Shown: positions 20,746 through 32,511 of the stretch, piece after piece
How the letters are laid out: each line of letters opens with the position of its first letter
How positions within the stretch are numbered: the first letter of the stretch is position 1
Source of the DNA: Rhizopus sp. PT2906
Taxonomy: Eukaryota; Mucoromycota; Mucoromycetes; Mucorales; Rhizopodaceae
Direction: 5' to 3'
Assembly: GCA_025529335.1 (NCBI GenBank)
Contig: JAMYHX010000322.1
Span: 1-49,238 of the forward strand
Length of the DNA: 49,238 nucleotides
Notes under the pieces: model-generated
Seen by the model: the letters and a program-made list of their open reading frames with translations, nothing else
Told to the model about the DNA's origin: nothing
The model's database searches: none
Translations under genes and position numbers: made by a program

Positions 20746-21520
20746 TGTTAAAGAGATGATTTATATAAAAAGAGAGAAGGAGAAGAAAGAAAGGTGTAAC
20801 ATCACAAAGTTTAACACCTTTTTTCCCAAACCGATTGAAAAGCAGCAATTAGATGACGTACCCTGAGTGGCGGGGCATTTGCGCCGCTTAAAGGAAGTTT
20901 ATGTTCTTAAATTCAGAAACGTGTCTGATCTCTCTTTAACGCTGTCACTTGACTGGTGGTTTCAGTAAGGATATCTGTCACATCAAGAGAACGCCTTTTT
21001 CTTTTCATTAAAGCTTAAGATAGTAAATATGGGAAGACCTATTGCATCAGTTGCGAGGGCGAGAGTAAGAGGTACCCTGCAGTTATCCATGGCAATAAAC
21101 ATTCCCCTTTCTATGAAGCTTATCCAAAGCGCCCCTCTAGCTATATGAATTTCACGACAGGATCTGCAGCTATGCCTTGCCTAAGAGACTTATGCATTTG
21201 CTGGTAAAAGACAAGTTTACTTGACATCGTTAAATTATCTAAAACAGGTAAAATAGGACACGTAGAATGATTGAATTCAAACAGATTCTTTTATCCAGGA
21301 TAACATTATTGATATGGTCATGCTTTTACAAATGACATGGGATTTCTACAAAAAAAAAAGGAGACAGAAAGAGAATGTGTTTAAATGGTAGCATAGACTG
21401 ATTAATTCCCCTGTCGCTTATGACTGTGTAAAAAGTGCCTTTTAACATTTCTGACGTTTTAGTTAAAGACAAAATGCTACTGCATGCTGGCCTGCCTTAT
21501 TTGATATCTGCAATGCAACT
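20746..21520. other. Intergenic region upstream of the 14-3-3 gene
   Basis: Promoter side of the 14-3-3 gene with a short GC-richer patch (20863-20882). No open frame of note and no repeat that I can support. Confidence 0.45.
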
Positions 21521-22961
21521 TTAAAAGCTTACATTGGAATAATCAAAGTACATACCATCAACCTTGGTTACATTTAACCCTGTGCTATTAGTCATAACTC
21601 TCTTTATCGGATCCAATTCAGAGTTTATCAAATAGAGAAAATCAACAAGATAAAAAATATCTAATGACAATGCATAAGAGCTTCGATGTTGTCGTGGTAG
21701 TAGATGTAGTATTGAAGCACTCTCTTTTATCCTCATGGCTTCTATAGATGTTAGTGTTTCGTGATTCATGAACTTCATTAGATAATATGAGCACCTCTAT
21801 TACGTATGATAGATGCAAATCCTTAAAGTTCTTTAAACCATATTCTTTTCAGCACCATATCTCTCGAATTAATCATTTTTTCTTATTGAGAGATCCATTA
21901 CGAATAGAGTAATGTTCCACAACCATAACACTTTCAAATTTTGGACTGTTGGCAGGTAGATCATGAAAGAAGTCAACATCAATAGCAGGGCTTATAATAA
22001 ATCAAAGACGTAACCATAAAAAGACGACAAATGGTGTACGGAAAGTTGTAATTCTTGTAGCCGATAATATCCATTTATAAATATACAGGCAGAACGTGAC
22101 AAGTTTACGGAATCGCTCGAACAGTCCATACACAGTTTATAAACATCTAGTGTAAATTGATCTTGTTGAAAGGATGTATAGCAATTAAATGCATCATCCT
22201 GGACCGCTTTGTCAGTTGTGCTTTTCAGGGCTATTGCAATTTCCGCTATCTCACGATCCATGTCATAACCATTCATGGCAATAGTAATATGCGATAATTT
22301 GTAATCATTTGGATTCCTCTGAAGCACTTGAACATTTCTGTTGAAATATTCACAAATTTTTGCAAATACGCCATCCCTAAGCCTCTAATCCATTGACATT
22401 TCCATATTAAATATTTAAGGTTCTTTAAAAGATAACCAAGCAGTTGATCATATATATCAATCAAAGACATAGACAGGGGTTGAGGGAGAATCTGGAAGGA
22501 TATGCAAGAGATATTAACACATCTTTTCGTAATATAATTAATCGATGCCTTTGGTATAAAAAGTTTGCTGAAATCAATACGAAGATATGTCAAGAAAGAT
22601 TGTGGATCCTAGATGATCAGAACGTCTACGTCCTCATTTATGGCAGCAGTTGCATGAAGAAAATACAATCTGGAGCATGAGTTAAAGATAAAATCTTGCA
22701 TTGGGAAATCTTTTACACAATGTATGCCTTTCATGCTTTCAAGTTCGGAAATGACCGTGATAGACTCCTTGTACTTATAAAAGTGCTTCAATCCAAGCTC
22801 GCTAGAACTAAAAGAGCATAGCTCGCATATGTTCTATTTATACCATCATCAATATCAAGTAAATATGTTGATAGGCAGCTGTCAAAGATGATTTTGAACA
22901 CTGTCAAGACTTCAAAGTTTAGACAATACTTGACCAACTGCATAAAATCATGAAAATTCAT
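21521..22961 (-). pseudogene. Probable decayed gene, F-box/LRR-like in character
   Basis: Several minus-strand frames in succession look protein-like but do not join without breaks. From ATG 22959-22961: MNFHDFMQLVKYCLNFEVLT; then a frame change to LGLKHFYKYKESITVISEL; an in-frame TAG at 22609-22611; a continuing frame with YLLKNLKYLIWKCQWI; another frame change near 22300 to a part with KLSHITIAMNGY; and a last piece to 21521. Periodic Leu/Ile/Cys spacing recalls the repetitive F-box and LRR-like proteins common in Mucorales, but no F-box is seen. At least one stop and two frame changes argue for a pseudogene; missed introns are an alternative. Confidence 0.35.
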
Positions 22962-23356
22962 GTTTGTATCGACTTATTTATGATGGTAATTATCAAAGTG
23001 GTGTTTATTTCTATTTCTCTAACAGACTGTCTTCGATACCCAAGAGTTCTGGTTTGTTCAATTGCAGAAAAGATTAAACGTGAATGTTGGCTTGAAAGCG
23101 TGTCTCTTTAAAATAAGCGTTTTGTAGAGAAAACCAACCGCCTTGGAAAAAAACAAATCAACAAGCACGTCAGATCTTGTCTTTTTTCCCAGATGTATTC
23201 AAAGACTTAACAGTTTGAGCAAGTGTTGAACGTTGGAGGAGTTCATAATGATTGGTTGATTTCTAAATATAGTCATTAAATGAACCAATACAGTGGCTTG
23301 TTTATCACTCAGCCAGCTTTACACCAATTTGTTGTTTCTTTCTTTCTTTATTTATA
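22962..23356. other. Intergenic, promoter region of the F-box/WD40 gene
   Basis: No gene seen. A CT/TTTC-rich tract (about 23334-23352) lies directly before the F-box gene start. Confidence 0.45.
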
Positions 23357-25129
23357 ATGGACCATTACTTGCATGAAGACATCTCACCACCTGCTACACC
23401 TCCTAGCTTCTTTGCTACTTCCTCTTCCTCTAATAATAATAACAATGCTTCTGTTCATTCTTCAGTTATAAATGCTTTGGCTTATAACCATAGCAGTAGT
23501 AGTATCAGCAACCGATTAACAAGGAAACTTCGAGCCTCTTTTAGTGAAATAAACGAAGATATTAATGAAGAGCAACTAAACCACTTGCGTCAACTGAAGC
23601 ATGCCTTTCAACAGCTCTCTCCACAGCAAAAGCAACTGCTATTAGCTGAACTGGTCAACTGCTGTGATAACAGCCAGTTGAACTATTTAAATGATCTTAT
23701 TGCACCCCGTCTTAAAATTGACTTTTTGAAAGAACTGCCTATCGAGATATCCCTACACATCTTGACATTTATTGATGATCCAAAAACACTGGCAAGAGCT
23801 GCTTGCGTATCCACGTTCTGGAACTCATTATTAAAGGATGAAGCAACGTGGAAAGCGCTTTGTATGAAGCATCAGTATCGCCGACGTAACTCAAGTATAT
23901 GCGGCGGAGAACTATTAGAACCACCGAGTCAGCGCCGAAACTTTTCTTATCGAGAATACTTTAAACGTAAATATAATGTCGCCTCTGCTTGGGCTCACGG
24001 TGGAAAAGTAAAAGTAGTGGAAGAAGGGTTCGGTGAAGGATTAGTCACTTCCTTGCAATATGACGAAAGATTTATCGTCGTCGGCTGTGATAATCATCGA
24101 ATAGAAGTTTTTGATACAAACACCGCCGAGAAGGTACGGACTTTGCGTGGTCATGAAGGAGGTGTATGGGCACTGCAATTCAAAGGGGGCGAGAAAAACG
24201 ACCCAGAGCGTATTCTCGTTAGTGGAGGATGTGATAGGTAATGAAAATTAATATGATATGTTGAATGAGCTAACTTTTGTGTAATATTTAGAGATGTAAG
24301 AGTCTGGAACTTGGAAACTGGAGAACTGCTTCATATACTTCGTGGCCATAATTCAACTGTGAGATGTCTAAAGATGAAAGATAAAAGAATTGCTGTCACA
24401 GGATCTCGAGATGCAACGATGAGAGTATGGGATATACAAAGAGGTGTTCTATTGCATGTACTACTTGGTCATCAAGCAAGTGTACGCTGTATGGAAATTC
24501 ATGGTAATACAGTCGTATCGGGATCTTATGATTATACAGCAAGAGTTTGGGATCTACGTACAGGAAGATGTCTCCATGTGCTTGCTGGACACTATACACA
24601 GATTTATGCTATAGCCTTTGATGGACATAAAGTAGTCACAGGATCGCTCGATTCAAATATCAGGGTGTGGTCAGCAGAAACAGGACAGTGTCTAGCTACC
24701 TTACATGGACATACGTCATTAGTGGGCCAATTGCAGCTTTCTGGTAATACATTGGTCAGTGGAGGCTCTGATGGCTGCTTACGTGTATGGGATCTTCAAC
24801 ATTACGAATGCACTCAGCAAATCTCAGCACATGATAATTCTGTTACTTGTCTACAGTTTGACGACAGACGTATGATGAGTGCGGGAAATGATGGAAGAAT
24901 TAAATTATGGGATATAAAGTTGGGCCGACTAATCAGAAATTTCACAGCACCAGCCAAAACTGTATGGAAAATACAGTTTACGGACACAAAGGCTGTTGTC
25001 TTGATGCAGCGCAGGCGTTCACCCGATTCTGAAGAAGGCAAGACTGTAATGGAAGTGCATGATTTTGATATTGATGATATGGAAACAGAGGAGGAGGATA
25101 CTTTATCTGATATGGCTATAGATAGTTGA
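23357..25129 (+). CDS. F-box/WD40 protein (Cdc4/Fbw7-like SCF substrate receptor)
   Basis: Exons 23357-24237 and 24292-25129, 54-bp intron, 572 aa. Such proteins bind Skp1 through the F-box and phosphorylated substrates through the WD40 propeller for SCF ubiquitin ligase. An Asn/Ser-rich N-terminus is followed by a helical region, then the F-box at about residues 121-168 (FLKELPIEISLHILTFI, RAACVSTFWNSLL). WD repeats run from about residue 215 to 530, with the order of Fbw7-type repeats: TLRGHEGGVWALQF, ILRGHNSTVRCLKM, VTGSRDATMRVWDI, VVSGSYDYTARVWDL, LAGHYTQIYAIAF, LHGHTSLVGQLQL, SGGSDGCLRVWDL and DGRIKLWDI. An acidic tail ends the protein. It could be Cdc4 itself or a related Met30/Pop1-type receptor. 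Confidence 0.92.
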
Positions 25130-25334
25130 ATCCTAAAGAAAAGAAAGAAATAAAAGAATTATTTATTCAAATGTGTAATAGTAAATATCAGGCGTATTTT
25201 GGAGTGAAGGAGGATGTATCGTTTTTCTGTTTGAAGAATATGCGCTGTTCATCCGAATGTAAAAGATTCTTGAGTTTGTTCGTATATGTGAGAAGATCAA
25301 AGTGTTCAGAAACTAAACTTTTTCGCCAAATACC

Positions 25335-26040
25335 CTAGAGTGGGTTGGTCTCTGCGAATTTCATAACCTCATCTCTCAAGAATAACCTATGGCGCTCAGA
25401 TAAACCTGTTTCATTATTTCCATCAATAGCTGAGACCTATATATATATATATATATAATATGTTGGTTAACAAAAATATCATTTTGATACTTACTGCATG
25501 AAGCTGCAGAAAGTTGACACATTTACCAGCATTGACTTGCAGGAGAGAAGAGCAGTAGATGAAACTTTAATATTTTTATTTACTACTCTATTGAGCAGAA
25601 AAGAAAGAATTACCAATGTCACTATTTCCAGAGGACAACTTTCTTCAAGAGATGCATAAATGATAACAGTGTGATATCTGTTGAAGATAAAATGTTGAGA
25701 TGTAAAAGTCAATGGGACAAAAGAATAGTGTGTTTTATTAAGGAGCATAAAGGACATTGCACTTGTTTATGAATTATGTTGATGACGCAACATAGTGATC
25801 TTCTGCCACTTCTGACACAAGAGCTTTCATTAACATGTTGATAGCTTGATTATCGGTTGGTGCCGTTTTATTTATCAGATCAGTTCCTGGTTTGTTATTG
25901 TAAGGAAGGGTGCAATTAATGTTGTCTAGATACTTTATGTAAGAGAGTATTTGTGATGCTGCCGAATATGTAGCTTTATCTATGAAATATAAGGTAGAAT
26001 ATGGCTCATTGTAATCATTTATGAGTGGAGAAGAGACTCA
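25335..26040 (-). CDS. Traces of an unidentified multi-exon gene
   Basis: The minus strand shows several protein-like exons. The last, 25436-25335, reads VSAIDGNNETGLSERH..AETNPL and stops at 25335-25337; it joins in phase across an intron (gtaagt..atatag, 25494-25437) to a segment with LLQVNAGKCVNFLQLHA. Upstream, 26030-25770 contains NEPYSTLYFIDKATYSAAS and TDNQAINMLMKALVSEVAED ending at TAA; between them 25757-25600 gives YHTVIIYASLEESCPLEI. I could not join all pieces in one phase, so the model is incomplete and the N-terminus unknown. No family recognised. Chance openness is possible for single pieces, but the set is suggestive. Confidence 0.35.
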
Positions 26041-26437
26041 TGGCAAGAAAAGAAATTGATATTTAAATGTAATAAATGATGTTCAATATCTAGCGAATTT
26101 CATCAATACAACGCGTCATCAAATACTATGAATCAGTGCTGTGGGCTTAATATGAAGTATTATGTTACTATTCAAGATAAATTGGCTTATGAAGTAATCT
26201 TCTTTAAAGTAGACATATGACAGTATATATATATATATATATATACATTCATCTGATGATATATATTAAAGAAGTGTAATAGTAAATAATAAAAAAAAGT
26301 AAGTTATTGCTGTAAGTAGTAGTAGTAAAGTAGTAGTAATAGTAATAGTTGTAGTACTTTTTACAACTAGCCGTAATAATAATGATGGTAGCAAAAAAAT
26401 AGATGTTAATTAGCTACATTGTACATATTTGTGTAAT

Positions 26438-27859
26438 TTAGTTTCCTCCAACACCCTAAACAAGTGTCACATTGAATAGACATATAATACACAATACAAA
26501 TTGACTTACCTTGTGGTCAAATGCAAACCACCATACAAGTATAGCAATGACCACAGCAAGGATGATTGTAATGAAAAAGCAACACCATTTTTTCTATTAT
26601 ATTATTAGACAACATACATCTATACTATTGAGTCCAACTTACAGCACGAGTAGATCTAGCTAAAACAATCGCCTTATTTATATGTGTAACACCTTGTTCA
26701 ATATCAGCATTTGTATTCTCTGCATGTGTTTCTATTTGATCCAAGACTTTTCCTTGATCTTCAACCATCATTTGCATATCTTCAAACAACTGTGCTAATT
26801 CTATAATAGTTTTTTGAATTCGCTTAATGTCATCATGTCTGGTTTGAACTTCGGACAGTACAGCCTTGGCTTGACCAGATCGACTGTTTTGCAACAGCTA
26901 ATATAATATGTAAATAAAATAAATATAATTTGATATTTATCCTTACACTCTGAGCAAATATTTGATTTTGTTGGTCTGAATCAATAATGGCATCTAACTC
27001 ATCCTCTGTAACATCCTGTTTAACTAGTATACGATATATAAGTAAGGATACTCATCATTGTTTGCTTTTTTTTTTACCTATTCTAATCTGTCTTTCGACA
27101 CGTTGCCGATATTTCTGATTAAAGTTTGCTTCAACGTCTCGATATCTTTGAATACAATTGAGAAACTCTTTTTTAACTCGAGAGACCTATATATCACAGT
27201 TGGTATTTTGTATTAGCATTAAATAATAATAATAACCTGTGCTCTTCTAATGTTCAAATCAGAGTTCTTTGGGTGGGTTGAATTACTAGCTTCCAAAGCT
27301 TTTATTCTATTCTTGATACTGGTATTCATTGCAGAAGTTTCATCAACAAGCTGTGATAGTTGTTTTGATGTTTGTTTCCATTGCTTTTCATTAATACTGA
27401 CCAAAGAAGTGTCATGTAACTCACTTATAATGTCAATGTTTCTGTTGATAGCTTTAACAGAGGCTGAAATATCATCAATCTATCATGTATTAATGTTGAA
27501 TCATTCCGTTTTTTTTTTGAAGGTGTACCTCTGCTAAATAACCATCCATAGTAGAGATATTTGTTTGAGCAGTAGAGGATACTTTATTTCTTGTATCCAT
27601 TTCGTACGCGGACTCTTCATGGCTACTTGTCGTATAACGTACTTGACCACCAGGTGTTCTTGTAGGGCCAAAGGCGTCCGTGCTATATAATTTTATCAGT
27701 GGGGCCTGCTTCTATTATATAAAACAAAATAACCTGTCTGAAGCGTTCTATATATAAAGTATAAGTACCTTGATTTTTTTATCTATTCTTTCTTTTTCTT
27801 ACCCGAAGATCAGCTAGTCTGTCTCTACTAACAGTATACTTTGAATTGTAATTGCTCAT
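26438..27859 (-). CDS. Plasma-membrane syntaxin (Sso1/2-like Qa-SNARE)
   Basis: Eight exons: 27859-27803, 27711-27529, 27479-27237, 27186-27078, 27023-26947, 26897-26643, 26593-26510 and 26455-26438; 341 aa. Qa-SNAREs assemble with SNAP25-like and synaptobrevin partners to fuse secretory vesicles. After an N-terminal extension, the Habc region begins near IDDISASVKAINRNIDIISE. The SNARE motif lies at about residues 248-308 (RIQKTIIELAQLFEDMQMMV, EDQGKVLDQIETHAENTNAD, IEQGVTHINKAI), with the expected zero-layer Gln region, then KKWCCFFITIILAVVIAIL as membrane anchor and the short luminal tail FDHKGVGGN. The first intron (91 bp) is unusually long for this window and could hide a small exon. Closest known proteins are yeast Sso1/Sso2. 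Confidence 0.92.
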
Positions 27860-28435
27860 CAAGTCTAATTAGTAAAAGGAAGAAAAGGAAGGGGACGGAG
27901 AGGGAAAAAAAAAAGATAAAGAGAGAAAGAAAGGTGCGGTTGAAATAAAAGAGGGGCAAGTGAATTTTTTAAAGGAGAAATTTTTCAAGTGTTTTTTAAC
28001 TTTACACCATCAATTAAAGTTGCTATGGTTCTCTTTAAGTTGCCTAGTTATTTCAATACATTCGATCCTTTTTTTTCTGATATCCTGTTTATATTGTGTG
28101 TATCCTCCTTTTTCATTGATATGATGTGTTGCCCTTGGCAACAGATATAGTCTGTGCAGGTGTTTCGGTTGTAACAAGAAACTGCCATGGATACACACAT
28201 GATTCATACATAGTTGTATCAAGTAACTTATAAAAAAAGACTGTATCACTATATAAGGAGAGTGGAGGGGAGGAAGGATGCTTATAAATAGATGGGATCA
28301 ATCTTGTTTACTATTGTTGTCTTATCAAACAGATTCTTGTCCAACCAGAACGGCGTTTCAAGTCCTCGTGTAAGAGGTATTTTATCACAGTCCAGGCAGG
28401 ATTTTTTTTTCTCCTTTTTTGTTTGTTTGTAGCAA
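27860..28435. other. Intergenic between divergent syntaxin and CDF genes
   Basis: A shared promoter region of about 575 bp. GA-rich tracts lie near 27890-27950 on the syntaxin side. A possible 5' UTR intron (gtaaga at 28371 to TTGTAG at 28432) precedes the CDF start. Confidence 0.4.
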
Positions 28436-29836
28436 ATGGCAACCGGCTTAGAAGACAAGAATCTTGGAAGAAGGCTAAGTCATCGAGCATCCTCGGTCAT
28501 TGTCGCAAGCGAGATTATTCCACCACCTGTTCATTTTGAGTCATTTAGAATATCCGATGATCAATTGAAAACGATCAAGGATAAAAAAATTCGCAAGTTT
28601 TATGAAGTAAGACAAAACTAGAAAGTTGCCCTGTGTGCTTTTTATTGAAATCTGTTGCTATAGAGACAAAACTCGATGATATCAAGACTTATCCATGTTG
28701 ATAAAATTATCAATTCTTTGGAAAAGGGCGAACTGTCATTACCGCATAATTATGGTAGTATTTTAGCGGATGAAGAGCGTGGCTTTGTTTGTGCTGCAGC
28801 AGGAGAATCACAACCATTATTGTCTTCTAGCCGGTCAACTACACCTGATGTAGATAATGACAAGAAGTCGCCCATGTGGATAGTGCATCTAGCCATCAAT
28901 CTATCTTTCTTTGCCAACATTGCTCTTTTTCTTACCAAAATTATCCTCGCATGGTTTTCAGGTTCAATGGCTTTACTCGCATCTGCGTTTGAAAGCTTTT
29001 TAGATATAGTGAGTAATGCGATCATCTTTTTCACTGTACGCATCATTCGTCAAAAAGACTATTACTCTTACCCGGTTGGAAAATCAAGAATGGAGCCATT
29101 GGGTATCGTTGTCTTTGCAGTTGTCATCACAACATCCTTTTCTCAGGTGCTCATAACTTCTGTTGAAAAGTTAACAAGTGGTTCTGCTTCTGAGGAAATC
29201 GACTTGAGCTTGAATGCCCTGATTGTTCTCGGCGTTAACGTGCTCGTTAAAGCAGTTCTCTGGATCTGGTGTGTGTCCATCAAGGGTAGTTCTAGTGTGG
29301 AAGCATTAGCATATGATCACGAAAATGACGTTGTCTTTACGATCGCAAGTACATTATTCCCACTTGTTGGCAACTGGCTAGGTTGGATTTGGTTAGATCC
29401 TTTGGGCGCCATTCTACTTTCGATTTACATTATTTATGAGTGGATGAATGTTTTGTTAGGTAAGATGATATATAAATGATACAAAAAAAAACAGCATTAT
29501 TAACCAAACGCAGAAAACATAAGGCGATTAACGGGTCAAGCAGCAAGTGCGGATGATATTAAACAACTGACCTATATGGCTTATCGTTTCTCAAAAAAGA
29601 TTACAGCTGTTGACACTGTCAGAGCATATTATATTGGCGATAGATTATTAGTAGAAATCGACATCATTCTACCGCCTGATTGTCCTTTGAGAGAAGCTCA
29701 TGATATTGGAGAAGCCTTACAGGATGCATTAGAACTTATGGAAAATGTTGAAAGAGCCTTTGTTCATCTGGATTACAGTGCTGAACACGAAATTGAACAT
29801 AGAAGAGTGGTTGATGGTGTTGGGTTCAATGTATAA
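28436..29836 (+). CDS. Cation diffusion facilitator (CDF), Mn/Zn-type metal transporter
   Basis: Exons 28436-28606, 28664-29459 and 29514-29836; introns 57 and 54 bp; 429 aa. CDF proteins export divalent metals into vesicles or out of the cell by proton exchange. A cytosolic N-terminus leads into about six membrane segments (WIVHLAINLSFFANIALFL, GSMALLASAFESFLDIVS, GIVVFAVVITTSFSQVLI and others) with the conserved YPVGKSRMEPLG loop after the third segment, and the C-terminal cytosolic domain (VDTVRAYYIGDRLLVEIDI, AHDIGEALQDALE, FVHLDYS). The metal site in segment 5 is DHEND (Asp275, Asp279), the DxxxD form of manganese-type CDFs; in segment 2 it is E167-x-x-x-D171, where Asp is usual. The stop is 19 bp from the stop of NOP16. 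Confidence 0.9.
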
Positions 29837-29855
29837 AAGCATTATATAAATAAAT

Positions 29856-30586
29856 CTATTTATTGATATGTTGAAGATACTTTTGGCACTTCTTTTTTAA
29901 TTGTGCTGCTGTGTGTTGATATATGTTTAATTCCTTATCCCAAAACATGGCCTTATAGTCATCTCCATGTTTATCAATCAATTTCTTGATCCAATCTATT
30001 TCAAAATCTGATTGATGCTTTTCACGATGGAAAGCATTAGCAGCCTGTTCTTCAAGTTGTCGGACTATATCTGTCTTTGCTTCCACAGGAGGTACTTCTT
30101 CATCCAAGATCTCATCATGGCTCTTGGCTTCACCCACTATCACTCGTATGACATTGCCTTCGTCGTCACGTTGAATTAAACCTTCCCCTGGCCGCAGAGA
30201 CTTTTTTATCTTTTCGATCTCTTCCTCGGTCAGTTCTTTTAGACTACTGGCTTCCTCTGTCTCTTGTGGTTGATCAGGCATATTCTTCTCTGTGCCTCCC
30301 GTTTGACCATTTAAGGATGGTAGTAATCCGAGCTTAGCATAACTATTATCGGTTATTAAAAGTGCATTTTGAATAAATTCAAACTTACTTTTGCTTTAAT
30401 GTTAGTCTTTTATCCCAGTTGGCTTTGATAATCGCATTTCCCTAAGAGTCAATCAGTAACTGTAGATCTACTCTTAATTGATAGATCGCTTACTGTAATA
30501 GTAACTCTTTTTCTATGTCTATCCGCTGTTCTTCTTGTGTTCTTATTTGTGCTTCTTCTTGCTTTCTTTTGACGAGGTGTAGCCAT
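29856..30586 (-). CDS. NOP16: Nop16-like 60S ribosome biogenesis protein
   Basis: Exons 30586-30494, 30441-30389 and 30342-29856; introns 52 and 46 bp; 210 aa. Nop16 is a nucleolar pre-60S factor. The N-terminus is very basic (PRQKKARRSTNKNTRRTADR), followed by the family core NWDKRLTLKQNYAKLGLLPS, an acidic linker and the C-terminal block FEIDWIKKLIDKHGDDYKAM, FWDKELNIYQHTAAQLKKK. The length agrees with fungal Nop16 (about 200-230 aa). Exon 1 is chosen because its ATG lies in phase and gives the expected basic start. Confidence 0.93.
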
Positions 30587-31127
30587 GTTTATATGTAATA
30601 AAAAGAGAGAGAGAGATAGAGAGGTACACAGTCTTTTTTTTGTTACGAAAAAAAAAATTGCGACTGTGACTATGTTTCTTGACTTTTTCCAAAAAGAGAC
30701 ATTCCCTCTTTTTTTTTTTTTTTGTTTTTTTGTTCGTAGAATAATGCATGATAACGATCGGTCTAAATAGATAAATTTAATAGATTGTCCTTTGAATATC
30801 CATGACAAATCATTGTGTTTATGATTATATAGAAAGCATATGCCTGCTACTACTAAAATCCCCGTCTTTTTTACTTTTTAAATAAAGAAATGACCACAAA
30901 TGTATGAAAGAGACATAGAATGAGACATAAAAGAAGGGAGATAGCAATGATAAACAGCAGGATGTAAAAAAAAAGCCACTGTGTTTATTTGTTTGACAGT
31001 TTTGATAGCATAAAATCAAAAAACTCTAGAACATTTAAAAACAGGTATAAATATGTATTCTTTTTCTTATCATCTCGTCAATTCATTTTTTTTCTTTTTC
31101 TTGTTCTTGTTTGACGTGTGATTTTTG
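30587..31127. other. Intergenic between divergent Nop16 and MBOAT-like genes
   Basis: A shared promoter region with GA/CT-rich and T-rich tracts (30600-30625, 30703-30730). Open frames here are low-complexity and not supported. Confidence 0.45.
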
Positions 31128-32511
31128 ATGCTTTCTGGTGGTGAGCAAAGAATAACTTTGCCTGCTATTATCTATCTACTCCTACTTTGGACACCTGCAT
31201 CATTCCTATTTGCCCTTATCGTTATACCTGAACACAGAGTCAACAGAGCAATAAAGCAGATTCTGGCAACTCCATTACTTGCTGTACAATTCCTGCTCCC
31301 ATTTGCCATTGCAAGTGAATCAAAAGGTAACATACCTTTTCTCATTTTTATTGTTGTTATTCCCGCTCACTGTTTAAAATAGCACTCAATTTAGTTTGTT
31401 CGGTCCTCAACTTTAACGTATGGTTACGATTCATAGGATTATTCTTGGTAGACCCTCTTGTTGAAGAAAATCCAGCATACACAACAGTCAAGAATTTGTG
31501 GATCGAGTTTTGGAGTTGTATGCGAGAATTCCCAGAGGTGGCAATAAAAAATGGCAAGACGTCGAAAGCAAAGGAATATACAAAAGATAGGGTAAGTCAA
31601 GGTAGCCGTAGATATCGAGACCACTGACAACTTATAATAATAAAGAGCTTTTATCACATCATCCTTCTCTTATTCCTCGAACTACTTACACTCGATGTTG
31701 TTGCAACGTGGATTACATCATTCAGTAGCCGAGAGATAAACGCGCTAGCTACAGAACGACCTATGCTATTCTTTATATTCTTTGTAGCAGCCAATATTCT
31801 GCTAACGAGCACATTCAATTCAATTGGATATGCGCTCCAACTCTTTTATTGTATCTTTATAGAAGGGGGCTCATATTCTTCTGGTAACTATAAAATCCAG
31901 ATACGTGTGTTTGTCAACATGTTGCTTATGGTGTCTTGTAGAACAGTGGAGGCCCATGATGAATTATCCGGTGAAGTCAAATAGTCTAAACGAATTTTGG
32001 TCTCAACGATGGCATCAAGTATTCAAACAGACTTGGCTGGCAATCCCTTTTCGTCCTGTTCGCATTCTTTCTGTACGTGTTCTTTCTAGCATTATGAAGA
32101 ACCCAAAGAGCATTTCATTCATGCTTGCATTTATTTCCGTTTTTGTCATATCTGCATTAATGCATGAGTATGCTCTCGCTGTTAATCATGGATTATCTAT
32201 CTACAGACGCTTCTTCATGGGTGAACAATTGTTTTTTTTTCATGGCTCATGCTCTTGGCGTTCTGATTGAACAGACAATGCAAGCCACCGTTGTGAAAAG
32301 ATGGTTTATCAGATCAACCATTGCTCACAAGTTAATTGGACATATTTGGACAGTGGCCTTTGGTTACTTTACATTTTACTATATAATGAATGGATTCATA
32401 AGTAGTGAATTCTATGCTGAAAATCCAATTAGGTTTCTTAATCCATACATCTTACGGATCGTACGTGAAACACCAGCCCTTCGGCCGTACTTTGGCAGTT
32501 ACATTTATTAA
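31128..32511 (+). CDS. Wax synthase/MBOAT-like membrane acyltransferase with a one-base homopolymer disruption
   Basis: Exons 31128-31326, 31383-31591, 31646-31883 and 31942-32511. Many hydrophobic segments are seen (LPAIIYLLLLWTPASFLFAL, LLLFLELLTLDVVATWI, LFFIFFVAANILLTSTFN). The wax-synthase/MBOAT core is FWSQRWHQVFKQTW, then the membrane segment FVISALMHEYAL with the His expected in the active site. Such enzymes transfer acyl chains to alcohols or sterols in the ER. In the last exon a run of nine T (32232-32240) throws the frame into an early stop; with eight T the frame reads LFFFMAHALGVLIEQ and continues to TAA 32509-32511, 404 aa in total. The downstream part is clearly conserved-looking (GHIWTVAFGYFTFYY), so either the base is an error or the gene is recently broken. 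Substrate unknown. Confidence 0.8.

Noticed and set aside
30449..30808. Longer minus frame overlapping the Nop16 start
   Set aside because: Upstream part is low-complexity; the Nop16 start at 30586 gives the expected basic N-terminus, and the true exon ends at 30494.
32221..32275. A possible 55-60 bp intron to explain the MBOAT-like frame break
   Set aside because: GTGAAC..AACAG would fit splice rules but joins in the wrong phase and removes conserved-looking sequence.
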